Positions 1 through 8,965 are shown, counted from the stretch's first letter. The stretch is 12,486 nucleotides of DNA from Mucidula mucida (GCA_015501055.1 JADNYV010000928.1:1-12486); one strand, 5' to 3'. Made by a program: numbers and translations. Notes: a model not told the origin generated them from the sequence alone.

Positions 1-471
1 GGCGTTACAAGGATGTCAGTGAGCGCCACGGTTTCGGTAGGTGAAGCGGTTCGGAAAGATCCAGGGGGGAAGGCAGATAGAAACTGATAGTTGGCAGGAC
101 GAGCATCAGGAAACGTGGAATAGAAGAGATCGTCCTGTTCCTTCAGTGTGCGCGCGAAGAGCGAGAGATGTGAACTTTCATTATAATCGACCTATAGTAA
201 AAGGGACAATAAATGAGTCCAAAAAACAAATGCTGGAGGGTGGATGCGTACCTTTCGGTTGACTTCGGAGGTGTAGTAATGCGTAGAGCCAGACTCATCG
301 TCCGAAGGGTACGATGAGTCGGAAGATCGTGAGCTCGAAGCTGTGGTCGACGCGTAGTGTGGCGACCAATAGAGCGATCATGTCGGGAATCATCATATAA
401 GAGTTGGTCGTCGCTGAATAGTAGTCCATGGAATAGCGTCGGCGTGGGGTCGAAGGTTGGTAGAAGCTCAT
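1..471 (-). CDS. Unrecognised Ser-rich protein, 3'-partial at left edge, exon 1 frame break
   Basis: No family is recognised. The start is ATG at 471-469 (MSFYQPSTPRRRYSMDYYS). The frame must shift by one base near 380-350 to read SLYWSPHYASTT and then a Ser/Asp-rich stretch (SSSRSSDSSYPSDDES) up to EVNRK. A 60-bp intron follows (251-192, donor GTACGC, acceptor ACTATAG, phase 0). Exon 2 (191-1) stays open for 63 codons to the window edge, with segments such as LFARTLKEQDDLFYS and PDARPANYQFLSAF, and has no stop, so the C-terminus lies outside. The evidence is composition, TCN-biased codons in the Ser-rich part, and a good intron that joins two open frames. No GT lies between the ATG and the break, so an intron cannot explain the shift: it is either a true 1-nt indel (a pseudogene) or a sequence error. 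A second ATG at 475-473 lies in another frame. The low-complexity N-terminus suggests a disordered, perhaps regulatory protein, which is inference only. Confidence 0.52.
292..320. repeat. Perfect 10-bp inverted repeat with 9-nt loop
   Basis: GACTCATCGT at 292-301 pairs exactly with ACGATGAGTC at 311-320. It lies inside the Ser/Asp-rich part of the minus-strand exon, so it may be a by-product of repeated Ser/Asp codons (TCN and GAY) and not a functional hairpin. Confidence 0.7.
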
Positions 472-1980
472 GCATGAATAAAGGAAGTTATAAGTGGGTC
501 ACAATTTGTAAATTACCCTGAAGAGCCGACGAATATTTTAACGCATACTTGTCAAATGGGGCAGTCGTGTCACTGATGATGAGCATAGAGATGCCGTAAA
601 ACATGGACCTATACTCAACTTCTGAGGCCGGGCAGCGGCGTGTTGGCCGCCAGGGATATATAGACATGCGTCAGAAGCTTTCATGGACTATTAAACGTGA
701 GCGGGTCCCAGCGGATGTTTCTCGAGATGGGCCAGCAAGCTGAGAATCTGTCAATTATACTTGCACTGTCTAATTGCAACAGATCGACAAGCCTTTTACG
801 GTTTTAGAGGCTTATCGCTGATGGTGACGACGCTACATATTATGATATTGACCCTTAAAGTCCAATGGAGAATGGGGAGTAGTTCAATTGATGGATAGAT
901 AAAATGAGATCGTGACTTCGGCCCTCGCGCCTTGAATCACCCAGAGAACCATGGTCCTAGTTTGTACATGTTGGAAAATCAACCGAAGGACCTGATTTGG
1001 TGGTGGTTGCGGTTGCTGGATTGAGAGCGTTGTGGCAGCTTTGTGGTGCGATTTGGATGCGATGCGGATCCTCCTTTCGACACGAGGCGTCGGCTATGAT
1101 AGAAATGGGTAGTCTACTTCCGATGATACAGTCGGGAATAGAGGAGGCTCACATCGCGATGATGGATAGACGGCGAAGTAGAGAGAAAAAGGAAGTAGAT
1201 TGGCGTCACAGGGCAGTGGCGCTTCGCTTGCTCTGGCCTAGCATAGACTCCGACCGATCATGTGCGCCAAAATTTGGGTTTTAACTAGCGTGAGAGCGTA
1301 ATCGGGAGTTGTCACAATTCACAGCAAACTGAAAGCGAGCCACCTGGTGTTATAGAATCGCGTTGAATGATACCGGAAGTGTCGACCATGCGCCTGCATG
1401 CATTGTATGTACGTCCTTGCGTAAGTTCTGGAGTCTAGAATTGTTTGGGGCCGAATCTATCCATTCATCCGGGCAAATCTCTCGCGAAGATCCTATATTT
1501 CGCCATTGACCCGGGAGTGTTAAGCGACGTAGAAGTGTGAGAAGATGATCACCACAATTCAGTCTGACCAGCAGATGACCCAAGGGTATACACGTCGGAC
1601 CGCACGTTTTACGAGGTCGCTTGGAGATATCAGAGAATAACGTGATGATTTTACCCCCTTCCGCCGTTCAGCACCACAAAGCAACCACAAAGGGTATTGG
1701 GTTTCCAGACTAACCGTACCTTCACTCGAGGTTGCAATGTGTGCTTGAATCAGATCAACTCTGAACCCATTGCCCTAAGTCTCCCAGGATACATATGAGC
1801 CTGTTAGATAATCATGGAGCCCAAGAGAATGAATAGAGGTCCCCGCTGCGTCACAAGATGTCGGGAAAAAAACATTGTCAGCCTGCTATTAGTGTTTGTC
1901 AACCAGAACCTGTTTTTGTAATGTTTTGAATCCCAGCGGCGCACCGACTACCGCAAAGACGCAGCTGTTCCTAGCAATGC

Positions 1981-2268
1981 CTATACCTTTCGGATCATTC
2001 GGAAGTTATACATAATGCTCAGGTCAAGATGGTCTGCAGTGTACGCTGTGATGATCGTTTTAGGGTAAGCGGCGGTGCTCGCTCGCGCCCCACAAGGCAA
2101 ATCTCGCTCCGGCCCTGACTCTGAGTAAAGCGGCAGAAGCATGCCGACGGCTCTCCTCTGTACCACATTCTGCAGCGTGGTCGTCGTAGTCGTGCACGAC
2201 GAGCTCGCCACCGTAACAATGACCATGAGGCCGACGGCGACTGCCTGCAGCACACGTACGGGGATCAC
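1981..2268 (-). CDS. Doubtful small ORF with hydrophobic N-terminus
   Basis: Starting from ATG 2268-2266, this 95-codon frame begins MIPVRVLQAVAVGLMVIVTV, which resembles a signal peptide or a single membrane anchor, followed by SSSCTTTTTTLQ. Nothing after that resembles a known family. It lies antisense across repeat copy A, so the hydrophobic start may be a shadow of GTC/GAC-rich repeat DNA. No intron or TATA box supports it. It is listed only because the start could fit a small secreted protein. Confidence 0.12.
   Translation of the reverse strand: MIPVRVLQAVAVGLMVIVTVASSSCTTTTTTLQNVVQRRAVGMLLPLYSESGPERDLPCGARASTAAYPKTIITAYTADHLDLSIMYNFRMIRKV
2052..2212 (+). repeat. Diverged copy A of the acyltransferase 5' leader
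   Basis: This segment aligns with 5881-6043 in the same orientation and at nearly the same length (161 versus 163 bp). Landmarks occur in the same order and spacing: TGATCGTTTTAGGGTAAGC versus TGAACGTTTTGGGAAAGC; CCGGCCCTGACTCTGAG versus CCGGTTCTGCTTTGAG; CTCTGTACCACATTCTGCA versus CTCTTTACCACATCCTGCA; and an identical 14-mer ACGACGAGCTCGCC at the 3' end (2196-2209 and 6027-6040). The middle third is weaker. Similarity fades just past the point that matches the acyltransferase ATG, and I could not follow the acyltransferase coding sequence downstream. It may be a duplicated promoter/leader or a dispersed repeat. Confidence 0.6.
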
Positions 2269-3569
2269 ACGTCAATTCAACACTTCCATCTCCTCTTTCT
2301 TCCGCATCTAAGTGTATAGAGGGTTAAGTCATTTCTCTGCAGTGAGGATGCCTACCTCTGAACACACCTCGTCTGACTCATGGTGGCGTTTTAAACAATT
2401 CGTGGCGCCTCTGGAATCTCCTTCGATTCAAAAAACGAAACAGCCTCTACAGCACTACCCAGCGCGGATTATCTCTGCATCTTGTCTACTAAATTACTCC
2501 CTTGAAGCTCAACACACCTCCGCAACGAAGAAACGAGGGCCTCTTATCAGAGCTGGGGAATCCGGCCTGCTTTCAGACTGTCACCGGCGTTCCGAGTCCC
2601 TCCTCAGAATCTATTTACTCTTGTCGATAATAACGTATCAACAACCTCTGTCATCGTCCGATATTGTCGTGCATCCTTCTTGAACTCGCTGCGTGACAGA
2701 AGGTCACACTGTGGCGGTGTCACATCCTCATGTTTTTCCCTAGAATGACGACTCTCTTGTACGTCAAACAACGACGATAACTTAACTGACTCTGTGGCCA
2801 ATCCAGAAACTCTACGGGCTAGGTGGGGTGAAGTTCCCAACCGAATCACCATTGCACGTCTTAGACGTCCGGATTTACTTCCTGTGCCGTCATGTATCTG
2901 TGACAGATGCGTATATACGCACCATCTGTTTCTTTCGAATGAAGCGGTTCTCCGTACCCGGCCGAGATACGCTATGAAAAATTTCGCACTTCCTCACAAG
3001 GGCTTCAGAGTTTGATCGTCCTATGCGCATGACGAATGACCCGGTCTTTTCTTACGCGAATCTTTTTGACTGCGACTCAAGTATCATGTTTACGAAGACT
3101 TCCGGCTCCTACACACCGCCGTAAAGCTGTGGACTAACTGATCTAGACCGTTTTATGATGGTTCTATACCGCGTATTCGTATATCCCCCTGGTTGACATG
3201 GACATCTCGCCAATGCCACAAGATCGTTCTTGTGCCGTTCGGTAATGAAAATTTCGACTTGCAGCGCCACAGGCTTGGCGACAGTCAGAACTGTCCGGCT
3301 CAAGACGGTCAGATGTTCCGGTAGCTGGACACAAGGACGAGAGCCAGTCCCACTGGAGAACGCAGTGGCCCGCGTCAACCATCATGAACGTAACCAGGGC
3401 CTAACGCTACGTTCAATTTAATCGATTCACAAATGTCAGAACCTCGAGAACACTATCTTAGTATCTACCGCGATAATCGTTTCATTTCCCTTTTTTTCTG
3501 AATAAAAATAGTCTGAGAAACTGATGCCCTTTTCCAGTAACCAAACCAATCGATAAAGTGTTCGAATAT

Positions 3570-3597
3570 ATGTGGTAGCACGCGCGAGTTACCACAT
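3570..3597. repeat. 8-bp hairpin at the cupredoxin stop codon
   Basis: ATGTGGTA (3570-3577) pairs with TACCACAT (3590-3597) around a 12-nt loop. On the minus strand it begins at the last base of the cupredoxin TGA stop and covers the first part of the 3' UTR. It could form an mRNA stem. A role in 3'-end formation is speculative. Confidence 0.5.
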
Positions 3598-4136
3598 CAC
3601 GACGCGAGAGCGTTGGCCAGAAATTGCTCCTCCGTCATGTCGGGAGGCGGGTTAATAGCCATCACCATCCCCAGCCTGCAGTGAGCACCCGCGGCCTGTC
3701 TGCACGTCACCCAGTGGGGCTCGGTGTCGGTGATAGTGGCCACAGCCGTCTGGACCTCGGTCGTGGCGTCAAAACTAAATGCGATCAGCGGCGAGTTCCC
3801 CATCCTCACACAGAACGTACAAGCCAGTGTCGAAGCCCCCGGGACCTACACCACCCTCCGGCACCGTGCAGGGCGACTCGAATGTGGTCGTAGTAGCCGA
3901 GTCTGTGAATAGGCCGGGCGGTGAGTACACTTTTGCGTTTCACGGGGAGCGGGAGGAGGCTGTGGCTTACGGTTCCTTGACAAGAACGTGAACGTGATGG
4001 TGTCGCCGACGTCCGCAGTAATGGTAGTGGGGGCGAACGAGAAGGCATTGTTTGGGCCCACTTGGACGTCGATATTCGCCGCCAATGCGACAGGGGCGAA
4101 CGCAAGGGCAAAGGCGATGATAGACTTGAAAAGCAT
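3597..4136 (-). CDS. Secreted cupredoxin (type-1 copper domain), 3 exons, 141 aa
   Basis: This is a small extracellular blue-copper-fold protein of the kind common in fungal secretomes; the usual suggested roles are copper binding, redox or cell-wall functions. Exons are 4136-3971, 3902-3821 and 3774-3597; the introns are 68 bp (GTAAGC...TTCACAG) and 46 bp (GTACGT, CTGAT branch, TTTAG). The total of 426 nt is in frame. Residues 1-19 are a signal peptide (LFKSIIAFALAFAPVALA, cleavage probably after Ala19 or Ala20). The fold follows: AFSFAPTTITADVGDTITF at 31-49, then N-H56-S, ESPC67, GGFDTGFF at 77-84, TDTEPHWVTC107, H114, M119, AINPP. His56, Cys107, His114 and Met119 match the type-1 copper ligands. 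Cys67 and Cys115 may form the usual disulfide. N55-H-S is an N-glycosylation sequon that overlaps the first ligand. There is no GPI signal or Ser-rich tail, so the protein should be free. The start is the only ATG before the signal peptide. A TATA box lies 62 bp upstream. The exon junctions restore the domain exactly, so the model is firm; the function is inferred from the family. Confidence 0.93.
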
Positions 4137-4197
4137 GGTAGCGTTTACTTGTGTGGAGTGGCTTCTGCCTGTCTCTGATATGCTGCTCCCGTAGACC

Positions 4198-4204
4198 TTT
4201 TATA
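4198..4204 (-). promoter_or_regulatory. TATA box of the cupredoxin gene
   Basis: TATAAAA on the minus strand, 62 bp before the ATG at 4136. That spacing leaves a leader of roughly 30 nt, normal for a short, strongly expressed fungal gene. Confidence 0.6.
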
Positions 4205-5880
4205 CTCGACTTTCAACTCGACCCAACGCCTTGGAGAGCATCTTGGACATACCCATGCTTATTGACGTGGCGTCGAGGGACCAGCTCCCGGGCGAAAATG
4301 GCGCGCAAGAATAGCGTCAAGAATCCTCCTGATAGGTACTTTGAGAGCGAGGTGCGGCATTGACGTCTTCCATCAGGCACCACGAAGAGTGTTGTTCGAG
4401 GTGCTGCCAATGACTTAGAAGGGCGTATGCGTGTCTAGATGACTTGAAGCGATGCCTCGCATGTTCTCGCTGGAACCACGACGAGTTGCCTTCGAAGGTC
4501 ACCAATCGCCCGCCGCGCGCTTCTATGATTTCCGAGAACCGAAACCGACACGCCCCGCGCGCATATGGCTCATGATGATGCTTGGGAAGCATAGACGCGT
4601 GAGAATTGGTGAGAAAGTTTTATGCAAGGCCTGGACGTATTACTCAACTAGAAATGCTTGAAATCAAGGAATAACAACAGTGTCTCTGATTGTTCGAACA
4701 GTCTTCGCATTGGTGAGAATGCCATCAGTATTTCTGTATTCAGTCGCGCCCACTGGAGAAGCAATTTCTTCTGATTTTCTCTTCTGCCAAGTATTATGCG
4801 CCACATGAGTTTTTTTCTCTAACCGTGATACGTGAAAGCTATTCGTGAAGGATACAACGTAAGAGGGTCTATCCTCTTATACATGAGTATGTTGCGCATT
4901 GGATATTCACTCACGCAGTTCAAGCTGTACGTCACGTTCTGGCAAAACCTCCCAACTTGAAGTCCACGGTCAATCCCTGCCGGGGCCGAGCGTGTAAGAA
5001 AAACTTCAACTTTTGACGGTTGAATTAAAAGGCAATTCTCACTATTTGAAAACATCGTGCGGGAGCACCAGCGTTTGCCTGCCAGTTGAGCTTTCCCTGG
5101 CATTCGCTTGCTCTGCAATCCTCACGATCTCTGTGTTCCTGTTCCTCGCAATATAATGGTGCCACTTTTTGGTTCTAGAGGGACCTCGATATTCTACACG
5201 TTCATGAGAATGTCTGTGAGCGTCCTCACCGCTACGGCTATGTCGGTAATGAATCTCACACTGTGCCGACTCGTACCCCGCGGTCGTGGTTCCACTGCAG
5301 CCCATAGCAATGGTACCGATGGCTTCGGAACCGGGATGATGCTGGAAGAGGTAGCCCGTTGGTTATTATCGTTTGAATAGCAGGCTGCCAGGTTCGTAGG
5401 ATGTCAAACATCACTACAGAAATACTGCACGTCATGAGGTTGAACCAAGAAGGATGTCAGCCCTAGTAAGCCACTTAAAATAACGCCCATCGCGCACTGC
5501 TCGTTCAAGTTCGTCACGACGAGGACCATCTCAGCTAGAACAGCGTTTGTAACTCGGACACAATCATCCCTCCCGAGCAGACATCGCCACGATGAAGACC
5601 CCGAGCTGACGCTCTGAAGATTTGAAGTTCTAAATCGAGCAAGTCAAAGTCCAGAGCAAGTCAAAGTTCAAGTGGCAAGAGGTGCCAGTAAATTCCAAAG
5701 TGAGTAGTACGACAAATAGTGAAAGCGTTTCGACTGCCAGATACTCAAGAAGATTCTCCGGTGTACATGCCAGTGACATACTATTAAGTCCATTCCGGGT
5801 TGAACAGCACAATGTAGCGCGCGAAGCACATCGGACTCGGACCTAGCTGTGAGGAGAAAGACGCGCTAGCGGACGACGTT
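4205..5880. other. 1.7-kb stretch without a recognisable gene
   Basis: The GC-rich part at about 4430-4600 has overlapping open frames on both strands (plus from ATG 4452, MPRMFSLEPRRVAFEGHQ; minus from ATG 4592, MLPKHHHEPYARGACRF). Minus frames occupy 4819-5305. None has a motif or a supporting intron, and they conflict with each other. Minus 5405-5600 holds an ATG-poor open frame with a hydrophobic run (MGVILSGLLGLTSFLVQ), and minus 5630-5812 a 60-codon frame that crosses a 17-bp tandem duplication. An almost perfect 16-bp palindrome centred on TGTTCGAACA lies at 4689-4704. None of these is called as a gene. Confidence 0.5.
5637..5670. repeat. 17-bp direct tandem duplication, two copies
   Basis: GAGCAAGTCAAAGTCCA (5637-5653) is followed at once by GAGCAAGTCAAAGTTCA (5654-5670), with 16 of 17 bases identical. 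The unit length is not a multiple of three, so it shifts any frame that crosses it. The near identity suggests a fairly recent slippage event. Confidence 0.9.
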
Positions 5881-6043
5881 TGAACGTTTTGGGAAAGCAG
5901 CGGCCGCGGGTAGCTGTCCAAATGCGGCCGTGCTGGGCCGGTTCTGCTTTGAGCGTAATTCTACAGCGTGCAGCAGGCTTTCCTCTTTACCACATCCTGC
6001 ACGCGTTGTGGTCGCCACCGTTCACGACGACGAGCTCGCCTAC
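5881..6043 (+). repeat. Acyltransferase 5' leader/promoter, repeat copy B
   Basis: This is the DNA immediately before the acyltransferase ATG, and it is related to 2052-2212 (copy A). It is GC-rich, contains a NotI-like GCGGCCGC core at 5899-5906, and ends 1 bp before the start codon. I see no clear TATA box in it. Its frame is open in phase with the acyltransferase, which explains an apparent N-terminal extension, but the conserved protein begins at 6045. Confidence 0.6.
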
Positions 6044-6044
6044 C

Positions 6045-8265
6045 ATGCCAGACACTGAGAACGACTTCTTCGTGCTGCACCGCATCATCCGCTATGTCGC
6101 AGGCCTCGCGGCGGCTTCATTTTTCACAGAAGTTCGTGTTATTGGAGGAGATAATGTGCCCAAGGATGGACCCATCATAGTGTGCGTGATATTATACAGT
6201 TAATGCCCATACTAAACAGCCTGTAGCGCAGCGACGCACCATAACATGATGATAGACCCCATTGTCCTGTGTATGTACTCCGGTAACCCCAAAGTCTCTG
6301 GCTTACATGTTCCATTAGCAATGGCCTTCCCGCACAGTCGGATATTGCACTACTGGAGTAAAGGTAATCCATCACTGGCATTTACTCTAGCGACTCCTAA
6401 TCATCGTTAATAGCTAGTCTTTATGCAAATCCTATCGTGCGGTACATCCTACTTTCCACCGGAAACATTCCGGTAGACCGAAAATCCAGGGACCGACAAG
6501 TGCTATTCAAGGGTACATTCGAAGCACTGTCAAAGGGTGGCGCAGTGGCGCTATTCCCTGAGGGCACCAGCTACACCGAACCTCGAATTATGCAAGTCAA
6601 GGATGGCGCTGCTTGGGTCGCACTCGAATTCACCAAATGGCTCAAGGAAAACCCAGACATGGCCCCTGCCAAGAACGTCAAGATTGTCCCAGCGGCGATG
6701 GTCTACACGAACAAGTCCAAATACAGAAGCAACGTTATTATGGAGTTCGGTCAACCAATTTCGGTGGACGATTACTTGGAACAGTTCTTTGACGAGGCCG
6801 AGGGCTCTGCTAGAGCCGCTGCCAAATCCCTGACGCGTACACTCGAGAATGAACTTGTTGGGGTCACCATCAACGCGCCAGATTGGTAATAAGATCGTTT
6901 CTACCTTCAGCGCTTATTAATTACGATGTAGGGACACGCTCTATGCTGCTCGTATGGCTCGCGACCTAATGTGGGAAGGTACAAAGGCAATTCCTCTAGA
7001 TGAGTTTGTACCCATTTCCCAGACGTAAATATTCCTTCTGTTCGTTTATGCTTTACTGACTCGCGTTTAGTCTAGTTGACGTATTCTCGACGCCGGACGC
7101 CACCACTAACTTCACGTCTGTGCGCCGCACTTTACTAGAGTATTACTCGCTCTTGCAGTCGACGAATTTGACCAATTCTGTCCTCTCCTCACTTCCTCTC
7201 CCGAGGACCCTCGACCCCAATGTGCCCACTCCATTACCGAGTAGATTGTACACCCTCCTGCTCCTTTTCCGTGACTCGTTATCGACACTTGCTCGGCTGC
7301 CATTTTTCGTGTTCCCAGTTGTCGTCCATATGCCCGTGTACATCATGGGCCGCCTTGGCGCACGAATGGTCGAGGATGAAGAGGAGACACAGGCTACAAA
7401 CAAAGTCACTTTTGGCTTATTATCGATGTTGATGATTTACCCTGCGGCGTTCTTTTTCCTCTGGGCGCTTTTGTGGTATACTCCAATGGGGGCCATTCTG
7501 GCCGGCGGGATAGTATATTTGTTTGCCATCTATCACAACAAAATGATTAATGGTCAGTATGATTGACCTCGCCACCTCGAACCATTACTGATTTTTCCCC
7601 TCAGATAATTATGAACAGTAAGTGAAGCACCTCGACAAGTTCCGTCTCTCGGCTCACCACCTACTAGCGCTAAGCGCCTTCTAGCGACTTGGCGCATCCT
7701 TGTCGGGGTCTGGGCCCCCAAGCGAATGGAGCTGTCTCTCGCTGCGTTGTCGCAATACACCACCCCCGTGCTTCCTAAGGATAATCCATGGATTGATAAG
7801 GCTAAAAAGACGCCAACTTCTTCAAACCCACCGTCACCCACGCCGCCGGCCGTCGAGGTGCCCAAGGTGCTTCCGAACGACACACCACAGGACTTGCTCA
7901 CCGCCGAGCCGCCAGTCAAATCTCGCAAGAAGCGTCGCCCACCTACACGTCGCATTATGCGCCACGTCCTGCGCGCACGCGTGGAGGCAGTGAAGGCGCT
8001 TGCTGGGTTCTTTGATCAGCTCGAGCGAGGTGGCTCGGGCAAGAGACTTCATGCGAGCGCTCATCTGGCCAAGCTGCATGGGTGGGAAGCGGACGGGCAA
8101 GGGTGGCGTACTGCGAATGAGGTTACGCGGTATTTGAGGAGCAAGGGTGCGAAGATTCCGTCGATCCAGACGTCTGTGAGCGCGATCGATGCGGAGTGGG
8201 CTGCGTTGAGCAGTGATGGCGAGGTTAGCAGTCCTGTGGATGAAAGCAGTGCGCACGAGTTTTAA
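6045..8265 (+). CDS. SCT1: Glycerol-3-phosphate O-acyltransferase, Sct1/Gpt2 family, 8 exons, 627 aa
   Basis: Acylates the sn-1 position of glycerol-3-phosphate (probably also dihydroxyacetone phosphate) with acyl-CoA to give lysophosphatidate, the first step of glycerolipid synthesis, in the ER membrane. Exons: 6045-6181, 6227-6270, 6319-6363, 6414-6885, 6932-7024, 7071-7552, 7605-7617, 7668-8265; introns are 45-52 bp; 1884 nt in frame. PlsC motifs: H51-NMMI-D56 (catalytic HX4D), GNIPVDR at 92-98, FPEGTS at 123-128, IVPAAMVY in motif IV. Membrane segments are likely near 12-30, 340-356 (with HMPVYIMGR just after), 378-400 and 403-419. The tail is Pro-rich and then basic (SRKKRRPPTRR, 514-524). 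It is shorter than yeast Sct1 or Gpt2, mainly in the tail. ATG 6045 has an ACC context, and conserved sequence starts soon after it. One gene may do the job of the two yeast paralogues. The junction phases rebuild every motif, so the model is strong; donor GTAATC (intron 3) and donor GTCAGT (intron 6) are unusual. Confidence 0.95.
7605..7617 (+). other. 13-nt micro-exon (exon 7) of the acyltransferase
   Basis: Flanked by a 52-bp intron (7553-7604, GTCAGT...CCCTCAG) and a 50-bp intron (7618-7667, GTAAGT...TACTAG). Together with the split codons on both sides it encodes D-N-Y-E-H, which joins IYHNKMIN to AKRLLATWRILVG. Skipping it would shift the frame and remove the C-terminal 200 residues. 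Confidence 0.8.
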
Positions 8266-8670
8266 GGGATTTCCTGACGGTTCGTTCTATGGGTGTACGT
8301 GTATATTACGATCTTTTTCATGATAATGTGAGTGATTTGTCATTGCTGATTGAAAGTGGATGCCACTTAGCGCTATGTTGGTATGTCCGATGATCATATC
8401 TGTGTTGTTCTGAAAGCAAATGGACCGTCTGTTAGGTTTCGTCCTTTCATAGTAGCCATCTTTGTCCTCACTCCGAAGGAGTGCCTCAAATGTGTGAGCA
8501 CCATTAGAGAAGAATGGTGGATGCAAGTACGGTCACTAGGGGATCTCTCTTATTGAAGACTCTTGCTACACATGACGTGTGTGAGTTTTGCTCTGTGGGC
8601 TCTTCGTCAGAGCATGCGGTTCGTGTAACCGGTTGCGGTGTAGGATGCGCAGAGCAAAAGCCGCGCTTCT

Positions 8671-8893
8671 CTAGAGCGATATCTCCACGTAGTTGTCACT
8701 TTTCACGGGACCGCGATCGACTCTTACCAAGCAGCTGACTTCTGTAGATCGTTTCCGTGCTACTCGTGCGTACTCTCTCAGCATTTTTGTAAGCACACGC
8801 TGGTCATTATCTCGGTAGGGCTCGGTAGGCGTCGCGCATATCCGCGATTGAACTAACTTGGGCGTTAGACGCGAGCCAAGCCACACCGAACAT
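8671..8893 (-). pseudogene. Possible small divergent gene broken by a 10-bp duplication
   Basis: From ATG 8893-8891 (context CGCC) the frame reads MFGVAWLASNAQVSSIADMR and then DAYRALPR before a TAA. Exactly there lies a 10-bp tandem duplication (8811-8830). Counting only one copy, the frame passes from DAYR into DNDQRVLTKMLREYARVARK, RSTEVSC, and stays open to a TAG at about 8673. A donor-like GTAAGA at about 8729 suggests an intron in place of that end. The segment reads like an Arg/Lys-rich helix. No family is recognised. The support is that the frame is regained precisely at the duplication and that a divergent layout with the flavoprotein (ATGs 198 bp apart) is common in fungi. Chance is still quite possible. 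Confidence 0.28.
8811..8830. repeat. 10-bp tandem duplication, two copies
   Basis: CTCGGTAGGG (8811-8820) followed by CTCGGTAGGC (8821-8830), 9 of 10 bases identical. It shifts the frame of the minus-strand ORF that crosses it. Confidence 0.9.
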
Positions 8894-8965
8894 GGCGGGG
8901 ACCGGTGAAGTGAGGTATTGAATGAGCAATCACCTACGGTTTGTCCCGTACGACGCAGTCAAGAA

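Larger units (their letters stand above)
472..3569. other. 3.1-kb gene-poor stretch without a recognisable gene
   Basis: I could not recognise a conserved protein, RNA gene or transposon here on either strand. Open frames of 60 to 120 codons exist on both strands (for example plus 997-1284, minus 1350-1583, plus 2348-2683, minus 2604-2852, plus 2794-3015), but frames of this length are expected by chance in about 12 kb at balanced base composition. None shows a motif or a convincing intron partner. A TATATAT run at about 656-662 could serve the minus-strand gene ending at 471. The one notable element is a segment at 2052-2212 related to the acyltransferase leader, listed separately. The stretch may be old, decayed sequence. 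Confidence 0.6.

Noticed and set aside
143..475. Minus-strand 110-codon ORF from ATG 475 (MHELLPTFDPTPTLFHG)
   Set aside because: It overlaps the better-supported Ser-rich frame, does not lead into the intron at 251-192 in phase, and its translation has no motif. It is probably a shadow.
997..1284. Plus-strand 95-codon ORF
   Set aside because: It starts at GTG, has no motif and no intron partner, and is of a length expected by chance.
1350..1666. Minus-strand open frame of about 105 codons (GHLLVRLNCGDHLLTLLRR)
   Set aside because: It lacks an upstream ATG and any recognised domain. Stop-free runs of this length are expected several times by chance in this window.
2348..2683. Plus-strand ORF from ATG 2348 (MPTSEHTSSDSWWRFKQF)
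   Set aside because: No family resemblance, no promoter or intron signal, and no consistent codon bias.
4317..4661. Overlapping ORFs on both strands in a GC-rich patch
   Set aside because: They exclude each other and neither shows a domain. High GC alone lowers stop-codon frequency.
4689..4704. Near-perfect 16-bp palindrome around TGTTCGAACA
   Set aside because: It recalls a tRNA T-loop or a binding site, but there is no cloverleaf around it and no gene nearby to regulate.
5042..5305. Minus-strand 87-codon ORF rich in His, Arg and Ser
   Set aside because: Composition looks like an out-of-frame reading; no motif and no splice partner were found.
5880..6044. N-terminal extension of the acyltransferase (upstream in-frame codons, ATG near 5921)
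   Set aside because: The frame is open, but conserved sequence starts after ATG 6045, which has a good context, and the upstream DNA matches a repeat without a frame at 2052-2212.
6537..8256. Antisense and shifted ORFs inside the acyltransferase, for example minus 7554-7955 and minus 7834-8256
   Set aside because: They are shadows of strongly conserved exons on the plus strand.
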